From Rhodospirillales bacterium (GTDB lineage: Bacteria > Pseudomonadota > Alphaproteobacteria > Rhodospirillales > Defluviicoccaceae): a stretch of DNA of 64,000 nt. A program made the position numbers and the translations under genes. Of this stretch, positions 55,733 to 64,000 are shown piece after piece. Numbering within the stretch: position 1 is the first letter of the stretch; every line of letters starts with the position of its first letter. The stretch lies in the NCBI GenBank assembly GCA_016712595.1, contig JADJQT010000001.1, forward strand, positions 2,605,424-2,669,423, written 5' to 3'. The notes under the pieces are model-generated. The model searched no databases. It was not told the DNA's origin and was given only the letters and a program-made list of their open reading frames with translations.

Positions 55733-55754
55733 AGCGCCGAGGCTGCCACCAGAA

Positions 55755-56273
55755 TTACGCTACCGGCAGGGCGAGCGCCGTGCGATGAGCGTCCGCCGAC
55801 TCCGCACTATAGCAACAGAAGATCACCCGCCCGGGCAGCGCGTGCCGGGCAACAAATTGCTGTACGGCCTCAACCGCGATCCGCGCCGCCGGGTCCATCG
55901 GGAAGCCGAAGATGCCGGTGCTGATCGCGGGAAAAGCCACCACCCGGCAGAAATGGCGCTGCGCGAGCTCGAGCGATTCGCTGTAGCACGACGCCAGCAA
56001 CGCCGCCTCGCCCGAGCCGCCCCCGCGCCAGACCGGCCCCACGGTATGAATGACGAAGCGCGCCGGCAGGCGAAAGCCTTGGGTGATCTTCGCCTGACCG
56101 GTCGGGCATCCGCCAAGAAACCGGCACTGCTCGAGCAGGTCCGGTCCCGCGGCGCGGTGGATGGCGCCGTCGACCCCGCCGCCACCCAAGAGCGATTGGT
56201 TTGCAGCATTGACGATCGCATCGACCGCCAAGGTGGTGATATCGGCCTCGATAACCTCGATCCTTGATTGCAT
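55755..56273 (-). CDS. Macrodomain ADP-ribose-binding/hydrolase protein
   Basis: The 172 residues start at ATG 56273 after GGAGAAGG. The macrodomain signature is visible: DAIVNAANQSLLGGGGVDG, GYPTGQAKIT-type GGCPTGQAKITQG, VIHTVGPVWRGG and FPAISTGIFGFPMDPAARIA. MacroD-type enzymes remove ADP-ribose or acetyl from O-acetyl-ADP-ribose. No ADP-ribosyltransferase is adjacent. Its start codon overlaps that of the divergent secreted gene within the palindrome CATG. Confidence 0.92.
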   Translation of the reverse strand: MQSRIEVIEADITTLAVDAIVNAANQSLLGGGGVDGAIHRAAGPDLLEQCRFLGGCPTGQAKITQGFRLPARFVIHTVGPVWRGGGSGEAALLASCYSESLELAQRHFCRVVAFPAISTGIFGFPMDPAARIAVEAVQQFVARHALPGRVIFCCYSAESADAHRTALALPVA

Positions 56274-56904
56274 GCGGACCTTCTCCCCAATCCGGTTGGC
56301 ATCCATCGCCGCCCTTGCCGGGGGCGTGCTAGCCACCACGATCATAGCGCGTCCGGGCGATGCGGCGATGCGCTCTGGCGACGTCTGGTGGGTCTATCAG
56401 GATGTTGCGTCCCCGCTGAACCACGGTTCGTGGACCAACGTCGTTCCCGCCAACACCGGTGCCCGGCTGCAGATCGATCTCGCCGATCCCGGCGCGCCGC
56501 GCGGAACGGCGATTCGCCTTGCCATCACCTTCGCGCCCGGCCACTGGGCCGGTATCGCCGTCGCCAGCGCTCCCAACTACTGGGGCGCGACGCCGGGCGA
56601 GGGCTTCGATCTCGCCGGCGCGCGGACACTGGTGTTTTCCGCCCGCGGCGCCGCCGGCGGCGAGCGGGTGCGGATCAAGGCCGGCGTCGCCGGTGATCAG
56701 CCGTTCGGCGATTCGGCGTCGCTTCCGATCGATTCCGGCTGGCTGACCCTTTCGGCCGACTGGCGCGAATACCGGATCGCGACCGACGGCCACGACCTGT
56801 CCCGGGTCATCACGCCGTTCATGCTGATCGCCAACGACAAGCACAATCCGGCCGGACACCTGAGCATCTTTCTCGATGATATCCGTTACGAGGCGGCGCC
56901 ATGA
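56272..56904 (+). CDS. Secreted carbohydrate-binding-like protein
   Basis: About 210 residues with a signal peptide (LASIAALAGGVLATTII). The mature part has a jelly-roll look: VWWVYQDVASPLNHGSWTNV, IRLAITFAPGHWAGIAVASA, FDLAGARTLVFSARGA and DLSRVITPFMLIAND, resembling CBM-like domains. ATG 56272 is proposed but has a weak ribosome site; ATG at 56368 would remove the signal. Its stop overlaps the start of the glycosidase-like gene (ATGA), so the two are coupled and probably act on the same glucan. Confidence 0.68.
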   Translation: MRTFSPIRLASIAALAGGVLATTIIARPGDAAMRSGDVWWVYQDVASPLNHGSWTNVVPANTGARLQIDLADPGAPRGTAIRLAITFAPGHWAGIAVASAPNYWGATPGEGFDLAGARTLVFSARGAAGGERVRIKAGVAGDQPFGDSASLPIDSGWLTLSADWREYRIATDGHDLSRVITPFMLIANDKHNPAGHLSIFLDDIRYEAAP

Positions 56905-57803
56905 TCCGGATCGTGTGCGCCGTGCTCGCGGGACTCGCCGTTCTGCTGGCGCCGGCCGGCGTGCGGGCGGAGGCCGCCTATCCATTCCTCAGCTACCTCG
57001 AGGACGAAGGCTCGGCGCTCGTCGTCTTCAATCCCAGCGGCTTCGATCCGCGAATGCCGCCCGCGGGCACGCCCTATCCGGCGGAACCGTTACGCGCCGA
57101 CCTCGCCGCCCTGCGCCCGGGCTATCGCGCGATTCTGCTCGGCATCTGGGATCCGACGTCCGAGGGCGAAATCGCCGCCGCCGCCGATCTCGTCCGCCGC
57201 TGGCGCGACCGTCTCGCGCTCGCGGTTGCCATCGGCAATGAGGGCATCAATGATAACCGCTACCAGATTGACGATCTCGCCCGCGCCCGCGACCGGTTGC
57301 TGGCGCTGATCGGCCGCGGCCGGGCGCTGGCGATCACCACGAGCGAGCCGGCCGGCGATTACGGCTGGCCGCCGATTCGCGCGTTCGGTGACTTCCTCGC
57401 CCCCAACATTCATCCGGCGATCGACCACCAGTCCCTGCCACCGGATGCCGCCGTCGCCTGGGTGCGGGGCCGCGCCGAGGCGATAGCCCACCTTGCCGGC
57501 AAGCCGGTCCTGGTCAAGGAGACGGGTCTTCCCAACGGCGGTGGCGAACCCCAGTCGCCAGACCGCCAGCGGGCATTCTGGGCAGAGTGGCTCGCCCGCG
57601 GCCGCCTTGTCCGGCTCACGACGCCGGCAGCGAACGGCTCCCTGCCCGTCTTTGCCTCCTACGCGGCGGCCTTCGAGGCGTTCGATGCGCCATGGAAAGG
57701 AGCTCAGGTTGGCGATCCGATCGAAGCGCACTGGGGCATCCTGACCGTCGACCGTACGCCGTATCCCGCCTTTCTCGCCTGGGTCGCGGCGGCGCGACAC
57801 TGA
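56901..57803 (+). CDS. GH17-like secreted beta-glucanase
   Basis: The 300 residues carry a signal peptide ending near VRA. The TIM-barrel pattern of exo-beta-1,3-glucanase-type proteins (COG5309) is seen: LRPGYRAILLGIWDPTSEGE, LAVAIGNEGINDNR (acid/base Glu in G-N-E), APNIHPAIDHQSLP and KPVLVKETGLPNGGG (nucleophile Glu in K-E-T-G). The end EAHWGILTVDRTPYPAFL is also typical. It is coupled to the CBM-like gene and probably processes a periplasmic or exported beta-glucan. Confidence 0.78.
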   Translation: MIRIVCAVLAGLAVLLAPAGVRAEAAYPFLSYLEDEGSALVVFNPSGFDPRMPPAGTPYPAEPLRADLAALRPGYRAILLGIWDPTSEGEIAAAADLVRRWRDRLALAVAIGNEGINDNRYQIDDLARARDRLLALIGRGRALAITTSEPAGDYGWPPIRAFGDFLAPNIHPAIDHQSLPPDAAVAWVRGRAEAIAHLAGKPVLVKETGLPNGGGEPQSPDRQRAFWAEWLARGRLVRLTTPAANGSLPVFASYAAAFEAFDAPWKGAQVGDPIEAHWGILTVDRTPYPAFLAWVAAARH

Positions 57804-57851
57804 CGCCGCCGCGCATCGCCGCGATCCGTCCCCAAGGTCTCGTCGTAACGA

Positions 57852-58898
57852 CTACAACTCCGGGCGCGGCGTCAGCGCCGTGCTTGGCGGCAGGATCGGA
57901 TAGACGACCTGCGGCTGCTCCCCGGTCAGCGATTTGAGGAAGCTCTCGATCTGATCTTCCTGCTCCTTGTTCAACTGCGCGCCGAGTTGCGCCGTACCCA
58001 TCACCCCCACCGCCTGTTTGACGTCCCAGACGTTGCCGGTATGGAAGTAAGGTGCGGTCAGCTCGATGTTGCGAAGGCTCGGCACCTTGAAGACGTATTC
58101 GTCACTCGGCGTCTTCGTCACCTGGAAACGGCCCTTGTCTTCGGGCGGCAGGATGTCCGCACCCGGCTTTTCAACCACACCGAACGGCGCGTACATGCCG
58201 CCGCCAACGTTGATGCCGTTATGACAGCCGGAGCAGCCCTGATCGATGAACAGGCGCAAGCCCGCCTTCTGCTCGGCGGTGAGCGCCTTGGCATCGCCGC
58301 GCAGGTACTTGTCGAACGGCGCGTTGGGGGTAATGAGCGTCGCCTCAAAGACGGCGATCGCCTTTTCGACGTTATCGATGCTGATCGGCGCCTTTTCTCC
58401 GGGAAAGGCCGCCTCGAACAACGGCTTATAGCCGGGAATGCCTTTCAGCATTTCGACCGCGTGCTGAAGCGTGATGCCCATTTCGATCGGGTTCTGGATC
58501 GGACCGCCCGCCTGCTCCTTGAGGTCGGCGGCCCGGCCGTCCCAGAACTGCGCGGTGTTGAACACGGCATTCAGCACTGTTGGCGCGTTGCGCCCGCCCT
58601 TCTGCCACTTATGGCCGATCGAGGTCGACCGCGCATCACCGCCGCCGAGACCGATCTGGTGGCAGGTGTTGCAACTGATATTATGGCTTTGTGACAGCCG
58701 CGGATCGAAGTAAAGCACCGCACCAAGCTCAACCTTCGCCGGGGTGCTGGCGTTGTCCTTGAGCACCGGCGGCTTGAGTGGAATCGGCTCGAACAGCTCC
58801 TGCGCCTCCTTCATCAGAGCAGCGTCGCTGGTTTCGGCCGCCGCGGCGAGTGCCGGCAACGCCAATGAGAGCGCCAGTGGAGCCAGCCAGTTGCGCAT
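57852..58898 (-). CDS. Di-haem cytochrome c peroxidase (CcpA/MauG family)
   Basis: Periplasmic enzyme of 348 residues starting at ATG 58898 after GGGGAGAGGGG, with signal peptide ending near LAAAA. Two haem-c motifs are CNTCH (in SHNISCNTCHQIGLGG) and CSGCH (in IDQGCSGCHNGINVGG). Other family parts: LGAVLYFDPRLSQS, GRNAPTVLNAVFN, FWDGRAADLKEQAGGP and PSLRNIELTAPYFHTG with a distal methionine/histidine region. It would reduce peroxide with electrons from small cytochromes. The gene converges on the GH17-like gene. Confidence 0.93.
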   Translation of the reverse strand: MRNWLAPLALSLALPALAAAAETSDAALMKEAQELFEPIPLKPPVLKDNASTPAKVELGAVLYFDPRLSQSHNISCNTCHQIGLGGGDARSTSIGHKWQKGGRNAPTVLNAVFNTAQFWDGRAADLKEQAGGPIQNPIEMGITLQHAVEMLKGIPGYKPLFEAAFPGEKAPISIDNVEKAIAVFEATLITPNAPFDKYLRGDAKALTAEQKAGLRLFIDQGCSGCHNGINVGGGMYAPFGVVEKPGADILPPEDKGRFQVTKTPSDEYVFKVPSLRNIELTAPYFHTGNVWDVKQAVGVMGTAQLGAQLNKEQEDQIESFLKSLTGEQPQVVYPILPPSTALTPRPEL

Positions 58899-59371
58899 TG
58901 TTCCCCTCTCCCCAAGAAAAGCCTGTCGATCGAGCCGCCCCGTACGCCTTCGCCCTTCCCTCGCGCCAAACAGGCGATGGACGGACGAACCGGTCGAGGC
59001 GTGATCGACGGCTGCGAGTGATACTCGATACACATTATATAACTAATATAGAATATTATGTTCAGGAGCAAAAATCAACAAAGCGCGAGGATGGACGGTG
59101 CCTCAGCTTGAAGTCACGCCTTCGCCATGGAGAGACATGGCCGTTGCGCGGAGGTGGACGCATCCTGCGTCGGGTTTCGATGGCGAAGCGAACATGGGTT
59201 GCCATGAACCGAAGCCTGGGGTGCAGAGTAGCGAAATCCTGGATTTCCGGCTGGCGGTTGCGGAAAAATGCTACGTCGTCCGGGCCAAACCGGCACGCAA
59301 GCGGCTGTGATTCCCAGGCGCACTGGCTTGCGATCCCCGGAGTGCGCCGTTGCATCCTGGGCTTCGCTTGA
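58899..59371. other. Intergenic region with AT-rich patch
   Basis: About 470 bases with an AT-rich patch near 59030-59065 that may hold the peroxidase promoter. Palindromes for FNR or ModE are not found there: the TATATAAC half-site at about 59037 has no partner. Frames across 59098-59370 show no family features. The region marks a change to the AT-rich gene that follows. Confidence 0.4.
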
Positions 59372-60139
59372 CTACATCAATTTTAAGAAAGTGACACTTC
59401 CGCCTGCCAACCGCGCCATCGCCAGAAATCCGAGCAGAATACACACCAAGAAAATTACCAGTGAACCGATAAAACATGAAATATGTATATAGAACAGGAT
59501 CTTCTTTTTCCGATTTGGTATTTCAATGAAATCTATGTCATCACGTGATGTAATTTTTGCGTGGACAAGCGCAGAGTAATATTTTGAGTACATAGCATCA
59601 TACGAGATCCTCATGCTAATAGCACACGAGCAGAGCGATAGACCAATTCCGAGCAAAAAACCTGCTGTTACCAGTAGTTCCACAGATTCTTTGTGACCCC
59701 AAAGACTTGTTATTGTGGTCAACACGGCCACTATGCCCGCACCATATGCGATTAAAAGGTAACGATGCCCGGACACATACCCATCACTCGATCTCTTCCA
59801 ATAGTATTGATGCATAAAGACGATGTTTTCAAACGCTCGCTGTGATGATTGGCCTCTTTCGAGAAATAAAATGTGCTGCTTGCGCAAATCAACCATATCA
59901 TTTTCGTATATTGATAACTGTACACTTAGATGCTTGCCAAAGTCCCCAGAATGACGTTTCGAAATATCTTTTAATTGTGAGATCTTATCCTCTATATCCA
60001 CAAGTTCCTTAACAAACATGAAGAGGCCGCCATCGAGTCTTTCGCTGATCCAGCGCTTGGATACATCAATTCGATCATCAAGCGTCCGTACTAGATCCTC
60101 AATATCGAGTTCCGAGGGGTCGCTAAGATTTTCGGGCAT
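59372..60139 (-). CDS. Hypothetical membrane protein in AT-rich island
   Basis: The 255 residues start at ATG 60139 after GGGAG. The N-terminal half is charged and helical with coiled-coil features (IEDKISQLKDISKRHSGDFG). Three or four membrane helices follow (LLIAYGAGIVAVLTTITSLW, LLVTAGFLLGIGLSLCSCAI, ILFYIHISCFIGSLVIFLVC). I do not recognise a family. Base composition is much more AT-rich than the neighbours and codon use is different, which suggests horizontal transfer. The gene sits beside a RAYT transposase. Confidence 0.65.
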   Translation of the reverse strand: MPENLSDPSELDIEDLVRTLDDRIDVSKRWISERLDGGLFMFVKELVDIEDKISQLKDISKRHSGDFGKHLSVQLSIYENDMVDLRKQHILFLERGQSSQRAFENIVFMHQYYWKRSSDGYVSGHRYLLIAYGAGIVAVLTTITSLWGHKESVELLVTAGFLLGIGLSLCSCAISMRISYDAMYSKYYSALVHAKITSRDDIDFIEIPNRKKKILFYIHISCFIGSLVIFLVCILLGFLAMARLAGGSVTFLKLM

Positions 60140-60213
60140 GGCGGTCTCCCAACATTGCTCGGCGCCATCGTAGCACTGGGAGTTTCGGCAGGCAGCAGCA
60201 AGCCTAGCCCGCG

Positions 60214-60243
60214 TAGGTCGGAATATCGAGGCGTATTCCGACG
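60214..60243. repeat. REP-like palindromic unit, left of RAYT
   Basis: TAGGTCGGAATA, a short centre, then GGCGTATTCCGACG. The inner arms GTCGGAATA/TATTCCGAC pair over 9 bases. The whole unit is repeated in inverted orientation at 60827-60858. Confidence 0.75.
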
Positions 60244-60250
60244 AATGTTT

Positions 60251-60790
60251 TCAGTCTCCGGGTTCGCCCGCCGGGACATCCTCGACGCCGCTGCCGATCC
60301 AATCAACCGGATAGAGGCCACGTTCGGCGCACGACCTGAAGGTGGAGTATGGCCAATCCGCCGGCGAGGCGACGAGGCGGTGCTTGACCGGGTTGAAATG
60401 GACGTAATCCATGTGCGCGGCATAGTCCGCATCGTCGCGAATGGCGTGCTCCCAAAAGCGGCGCTGCCAGATGCCGCGTTCGCCGTCGGCTCGGCGCACC
60501 CGTGACAGCCGCTCCGTCTTCGGCAAGGCGCGCGCGAAAAAGGTCTTGATCAGGCGCCAGCGGATGGAGAAGTCGTCGTCGCCGGGCGGCAACGTCCATA
60601 CCGCGTGAAGATGATCGGACAGGACGACCCAGGCATCAATGGTGAACGGCCGCGAGGATCGAACATGCCGCACCGCGTCGCGAAGGAGATCGATCCGGTC
60701 GGCGAGCAACGTGTTGCCGCGCCGCTCCAAGAGGTTGACGGTGAAGAAAAAGCAGCCGCCGGGAACACGGTGTCGGTGGAAATCGGGCAT
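60251..60790 (-). CDS. REP-associated tyrosine transposase (RAYT, IS200/Y1 type)
   Basis: The 179-residue protein from ATG 60790 has the HUH motif in LSDHLHAVWTLP (H-x-H), and the catalytic tyrosine region HMDYVHFNPVKHRLV. Also seen are GIWQRRFWEHAIRDDADY and WPYSTFRSCAERGLYPVDW near the end. This is the RAYT subgroup, which handles REP sequences rather than full insertion elements. It is flanked by inverted REP-like palindromes on both sides. An earlier in-frame start at 60883 runs into the right palindrome and is rejected. Confidence 0.88.
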   Translation of the reverse strand: MPDFHRHRVPGGCFFFTVNLLERRGNTLLADRIDLLRDAVRHVRSSRPFTIDAWVVLSDHLHAVWTLPPGDDDFSIRWRLIKTFFARALPKTERLSRVRRADGERGIWQRRFWEHAIRDDADYAAHMDYVHFNPVKHRLVASPADWPYSTFRSCAERGLYPVDWIGSGVEDVPAGEPGD

Positions 60791-60826
60791 CGAGCCGCTT
60801 CGGTTCGGTACACGACAGCCTTCATC

Positions 60827-60858
60827 CGTCGGAATACGCCTGGGGCTATTCCGACCTA
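60827..60858. repeat. REP-like palindromic unit, right of RAYT
   Basis: CGTCGGAATACGCC, a short centre, then TATTCCGACCTA. It is the inverted copy of the unit at 60214-60243, with the same GTCGGAATA/TATTCCGAC stem. The pair encloses the RAYT gene. Confidence 0.75.
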
Positions 60859-61088
60859 CAGGATTCGACGCTAAGGGTAACATAGCGGTTGCCGACTAGA
60901 TCGACCTCCAAACGGTCGAGGCTGGGATAAAGCGTTGGATTACGACGGAACGATCAAGGGCGGAATTGAAACCGCGACACCGCCCGAGGATAGCACCAGT
61001 GCGCGCGGGACGGTGGGCGCGGATCGGATCGGATGGCGGTTGCCGCGGGCGTTGATCCCCGGGCCCATTCAAACTACCTTTTCGGGTT

Positions 61089-62277
61089 ATGTCTGATCGC
61101 GCCATGCCCAGCCTCAGCGAAACCGAACGGCTCGACCGTCTGCGCCTGATCCGCAGCGAGAACGTCGGGCCGATCACCTTCCGCCGATTGATCGAACGCT
61201 ATGGCTCGGCAGGCGAGGCCCTCGCCGCGCTGCCCGATCTCGCCCGGCGCGGCGGCCGGCGCGGCTCCGTGCGGATCTGCCCGCCCGCCCGGGCACAAGC
61301 GGAGATGGGTCGCTCCGCGCTTGCGGTGCGCGGCTGATCATCTGCGGCGATGCCGACTACCCGCCCCTGCTGGCGGCGATCGACGATGCCCCGGCGAGCG
61401 TCGCGCTGATCGGCGACGCCGGCCTGCTCACCGCCGCCGCCATGGCCGTCGTCGGCAGCCGCAACGCCTCGCTGAACGGAAGGCACACAGCCGCGGAACT
61501 CGCCCGCGATCTCGGCGCCGCCGGCTTCGTCGTCGTTTCCGGCCTCGCCCGTGGCATCGACGGCGAAGCGCATCGCGCGGCGCTTCCTACGGCACGATCG
61601 CGCGGTTCTGGCGGGCGGCGTCGACGTCTGCTATCCGCAGGAACATCAGGATCTTTACGCCCGCATCAAGGAGAGCGGGGCAATCATCGCCGAGGCACCG
61701 CCCGGCATGGCGCCCCAGGCGCGCCATTTCCCCCGCCGCAACCGGCTGATCTCCGGCCTCGCGCGCGGCGTCGTCGTCGTCGAGAGGCCAACCTGCGGTC
61801 CGGCTCGCTGATCACCGCGCGCATGGCCGGCGAGCAGGGGCGCGAGGTCTTCGCCGTCCCCGGCTCGCCGCGCGATCCGCGCGCGCGCGGTTGCAACGAG
61901 TTGATCCGCCACGGCGCCACCTTGACCGAATCCATCGCCGATATTCTGGCGGTTCTCCCGGCGCCGGCGGCGCCTCGCATACCGCGACCTGCGGCGATGG
62001 CGAGCGATGCGAGTCGCCCGCCGATCGCGGTCGCCCCGCTTCGACGCCTCCGCCCGCCCATGCCAAGAGCCCGTTGCGAACGGGCATCGATGCGGATCCG
62101 CCCGACGCGGCGCGTCGGGCGGTTGCCGAAACGCTCTCGCCGACGCCGGTTGCGGTTGACGAAATCATCCGCACCTGCCAATTGTCGCCGGGCCTGATCT
62201 CGACAATTCTGTTGGGAGTGGAATTGGCGGGCCGCCTTGAGCGGCATCCGGGCAATCGCGTTTCGCTGATCACGTAA
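61089..62277 (+). pseudogene. dprA: dprA (DNA processing protein A), frameshifted
   Basis: DprA loads RecA on incoming single-stranded DNA in transformation. Pieces of the protein appear in successive frames. ERLDRLRLIRSENVGPITF starts at about 61110. LIICGDADYPPLLAAIDDAP, then VVGSRNASLNGRHTAAELAR and FVVVSGLARGIDGEAHRAAL lie at 61335-61590. GGVDVCYPQEHQDLYARIKE comes at 61620. LRSGSLITARMAGEQGREVF follows at 61795. The winged-helix end VDEIIRTCQLSPGLISTILL lies at 62157. At least four shifts (near 61320, 61590, 61785 and 62040) are needed to join them. Residues between shifts look fully conserved, so base-calling indels are more likely than decay. Confidence 0.85.
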
Positions 62278-62294
62278 CTCGCGGAGGCTTGCGA

Positions 62295-64000
62295 ATGGAC
62301 GTGGTGATCGTCGAATCGCCGGCCAAGGCGAAGACGATCAATAAGTATCTCGGCGGCGGTTATACCGTTCTCGCCTCCTACGGACACGTCCGCGATCTGC
62401 CGGCGAAGGATGGTTTCCGTGCGCCCGGACGCCGACTTCGACATGGACTGGGAAGTCGACGCCAAGGCCGGCAAGCACCTCAGGCGATTGCCGAAGCACT
62501 GGATGGCGCGCAACACCTCTACCTCGCCACCGACCCGGACCGGGAAGGCGAGGCGATTTCCTGGCATGTGCAAGGTGCTGGAAGAAAAGAAGCTGCTCGA
62601 CGGCATTGATATCAAGCGGGTGGTGTTCAACGAGATCACCAAGAACGCCATCGTCGACGCCTTCGCCCGCCCGCGCGAACTTGATCGCGAACTCGTCGAA
62701 GCCTATCTCGCGCGGCGGGCACTCGACTACCTCGTCGGCTTCACGCTCTCGCCGGTTCTCTGGCGCAAGCTGCCTGGCAGCCGGTCGGCCGGGCGCGTCC
62801 AGTCGGTGGCGCTGCGGCTGATCTGCGAGCGCGAATCCGAGATTGATAATTTTCGCTCGCGGGAATACTGGACGGTCGAGGGCACCTTTCGCAAGGCGGG
62901 TGGCGAGACGCTAACCGCCGCCCTCACCCGCCTCGATGGCCGCAAGCTCGAAAAGTTCGACCTCGCCGACGAGGCGTCGGCCTTAGCGGCGGTGCGCGCC
63001 GCCGAAGCCCGCACCTACGCGGTCGATTCGGTCGAACGCAAGCAGACCCGGCGCAATCCGGCGCCACCGTTCGTCACCTCGACCTTGCAACAAGAGGCCT
63101 CGCGCAAGCTTGGCTTCGGCGCCAGCCACCTATGCGCGTCGCTCAGCGCCTCTACGAAGGGGGTGAGCATCGATGGTGAGACGGTCGGTCTGATCACTTA
63201 TATGCGGACCGACGGCGTGCAGATGTCGGGAGAGGCGATCGCCGCCGCCCGTCGGGTGATCGAGCGCGAATACGGCGCCCGGTACGTCCCGGAAAAGCCG
63301 CGCCTTATAAAACCAAGGCAAAGAACGCGCAAGGAGGCGCACGAGGCGATTCGGCCGACGGACCTCGGCCGCAAGCCGGCCGACGTCGCCCGTTTCCTCG
63401 ATAACGATCAGCGCCGCCTCTATCAGCTCATCTGGCAGCGGACCCTGGCGAGCCAGATGGAGTCGGCCATTCTCGATCAGGTGGCGGTCGACATCGCTTC
63501 GCCGGACGGGCAGGTCGTGTTTCGCGCCACCGGCTCCGTCATCGCCTTCGACGGCTTTCTGCGCGCCTATCGCGAGGGCCGCGACGATCCCGAGACCGAG
63601 GCGCCGGCACGCCGGCGCCCGCCGACGACGATACCGAGCGGATGCTTCCGGACGTCGCGCGCGGCGAGGCCCTCGATCGCGTCAGCGTGACGCCAAACCA
63701 GCACTTTACCCAGCCACCGCCGCGCTTTACCGAGGCGAGCTTGGTCAAGCGGCTCGAGGAACTCGGTATCGGCCGGCCGTCGACCTACGCCAGCATCCTT
63801 TCGGTTCTCCAGGACCGCAAATACGTCCGGCTTGAGCAGCGGCGTTTCATTCCCGAAGATCGAGGGCGACTGGTGACGGCATTTCTCGAAAGCTTTTTCG
63901 AGCGTTACGTCGCCTACGGCTTTACTGCCGATATGGAGGAGCAGCTCGACGACGTCTCGGGCGGCCGGCTCGACTGGAAGTCGGTATTGCGCGACTTCTG
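62295..64000 (+). pseudogene. topA: topA (DNA topoisomerase I), frameshifted and 3' partial
   Basis: Type IA topoisomerase that relaxes negative supercoils. It starts at ATG 62295 with VVIVESPAKAKTINKYLG and runs off the window. Toprim motif DPDREGEAISWHV is at about 62540, and the active-site tyrosine lies in GLITYMRTDGVQMS near 63190. The end reads LVKRLEELGIGRPSTYASIL. Shifts occur near 62412 (extra T in TTT), 62475, 62573 and 63620. Two compensated pairs occur at 63131/63165 and 63303/63330, where the other frame restores MRVAQRLYEG and YKTKAKNAQEAHEAI. Sequence between shifts is conserved. A real gene with sequencing indels is the best explanation. Confidence 0.88.

Noticed and set aside
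59030..59065. Possible second ModE box near the peroxidase gene
   Set aside because: Only one TATATAAC half-site is present, with no inverted partner.

Overview
The window is a GC-rich (roughly 65%) bacterial chromosome segment, dense with genes on both strands. It looks alphaproteobacterial, probably Rhodospirillales-like. The evidence is a NepR/EcfG general-stress locus, a pdhA-pdhB-pdhC-lpd operon with a lipoyl domain on E1-beta, the order tpiA-secG-pyrG, and a yajC-secD-secF-Mth938 block close to mitochondrial-type assembly-factor homologues. There is no rRNA or tRNA in the window, so the rank is an inference.

Layout. 0-2 kb: end of a small PLDc_N membrane protein, then ecfG and nepR behind a perfect EcfG-type promoter. 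2-8.1 kb: four secreted SBBP beta-propeller paralogues, three in one operon, plus an orphan signal-peptide ORF. 8.5-13.7 kb: pyruvate dehydrogenase complex. 13.9-16.9 kb: a large ACP / fatty-acyl-AMP-ligase / PlsC acyltransferase fusion. 16.9-22 kb: housekeeping genes (ftsB, eno, tpiA, secG, pyrG). 22-25.1 kb: a one-domain ModE regulator, a near-ideal ModE operator, a porin, a secreted molybdopterin-fold protein and a small secreted protein. 25.3-26.8 kb: trkH. 27-30.7 kb: a tightly coupled operon of a TackOD1 zinc-ribbon/degenerate GGDEF protein, a QxxRW glycosyltransferase and an HlyD-like protein, probably a synthase-dependent polysaccharide system. 30.8-42.3 kb: trmFO, small exported proteins, an NDUFAF6-like protein, hpnC, sodB, Mth938/NDUFAF3-like protein, secF, secD, yajC, a TIR-FGE fusion that looks inserted, and a DUF815 ATPase. 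42.3-49 kb: DUF1127 protein, MocR regulator, FecR protein, a lipoprotein and a CHASE2 adenylate cyclase. 49-59 kb: SDR, a PepSY protein with its own EcfG promoter, double cold-shock protein, mutS, a stress-type membrane protein, macrodomain protein, GH17-like pair and a di-haem peroxidase. 59-61 kb: an AT-rich orphan membrane protein and a REP-flanked RAYT transposase. 61-64 kb: dprA and topA, both carrying many small frameshifts.

Connections. The EcfG sigma factor probably drives its own operon and the PepSY gene. The ModE-like protein probably controls the porin and molybdopterin-fold gene next to it. The TackOD1-GT2-HlyD operon is the best candidate for an under-described system. The frameshifts confined to the last 2.7 kb look more like indel errors at a contig end than gene decay, because sequence between the shifts stays conserved and topA is normally essential.
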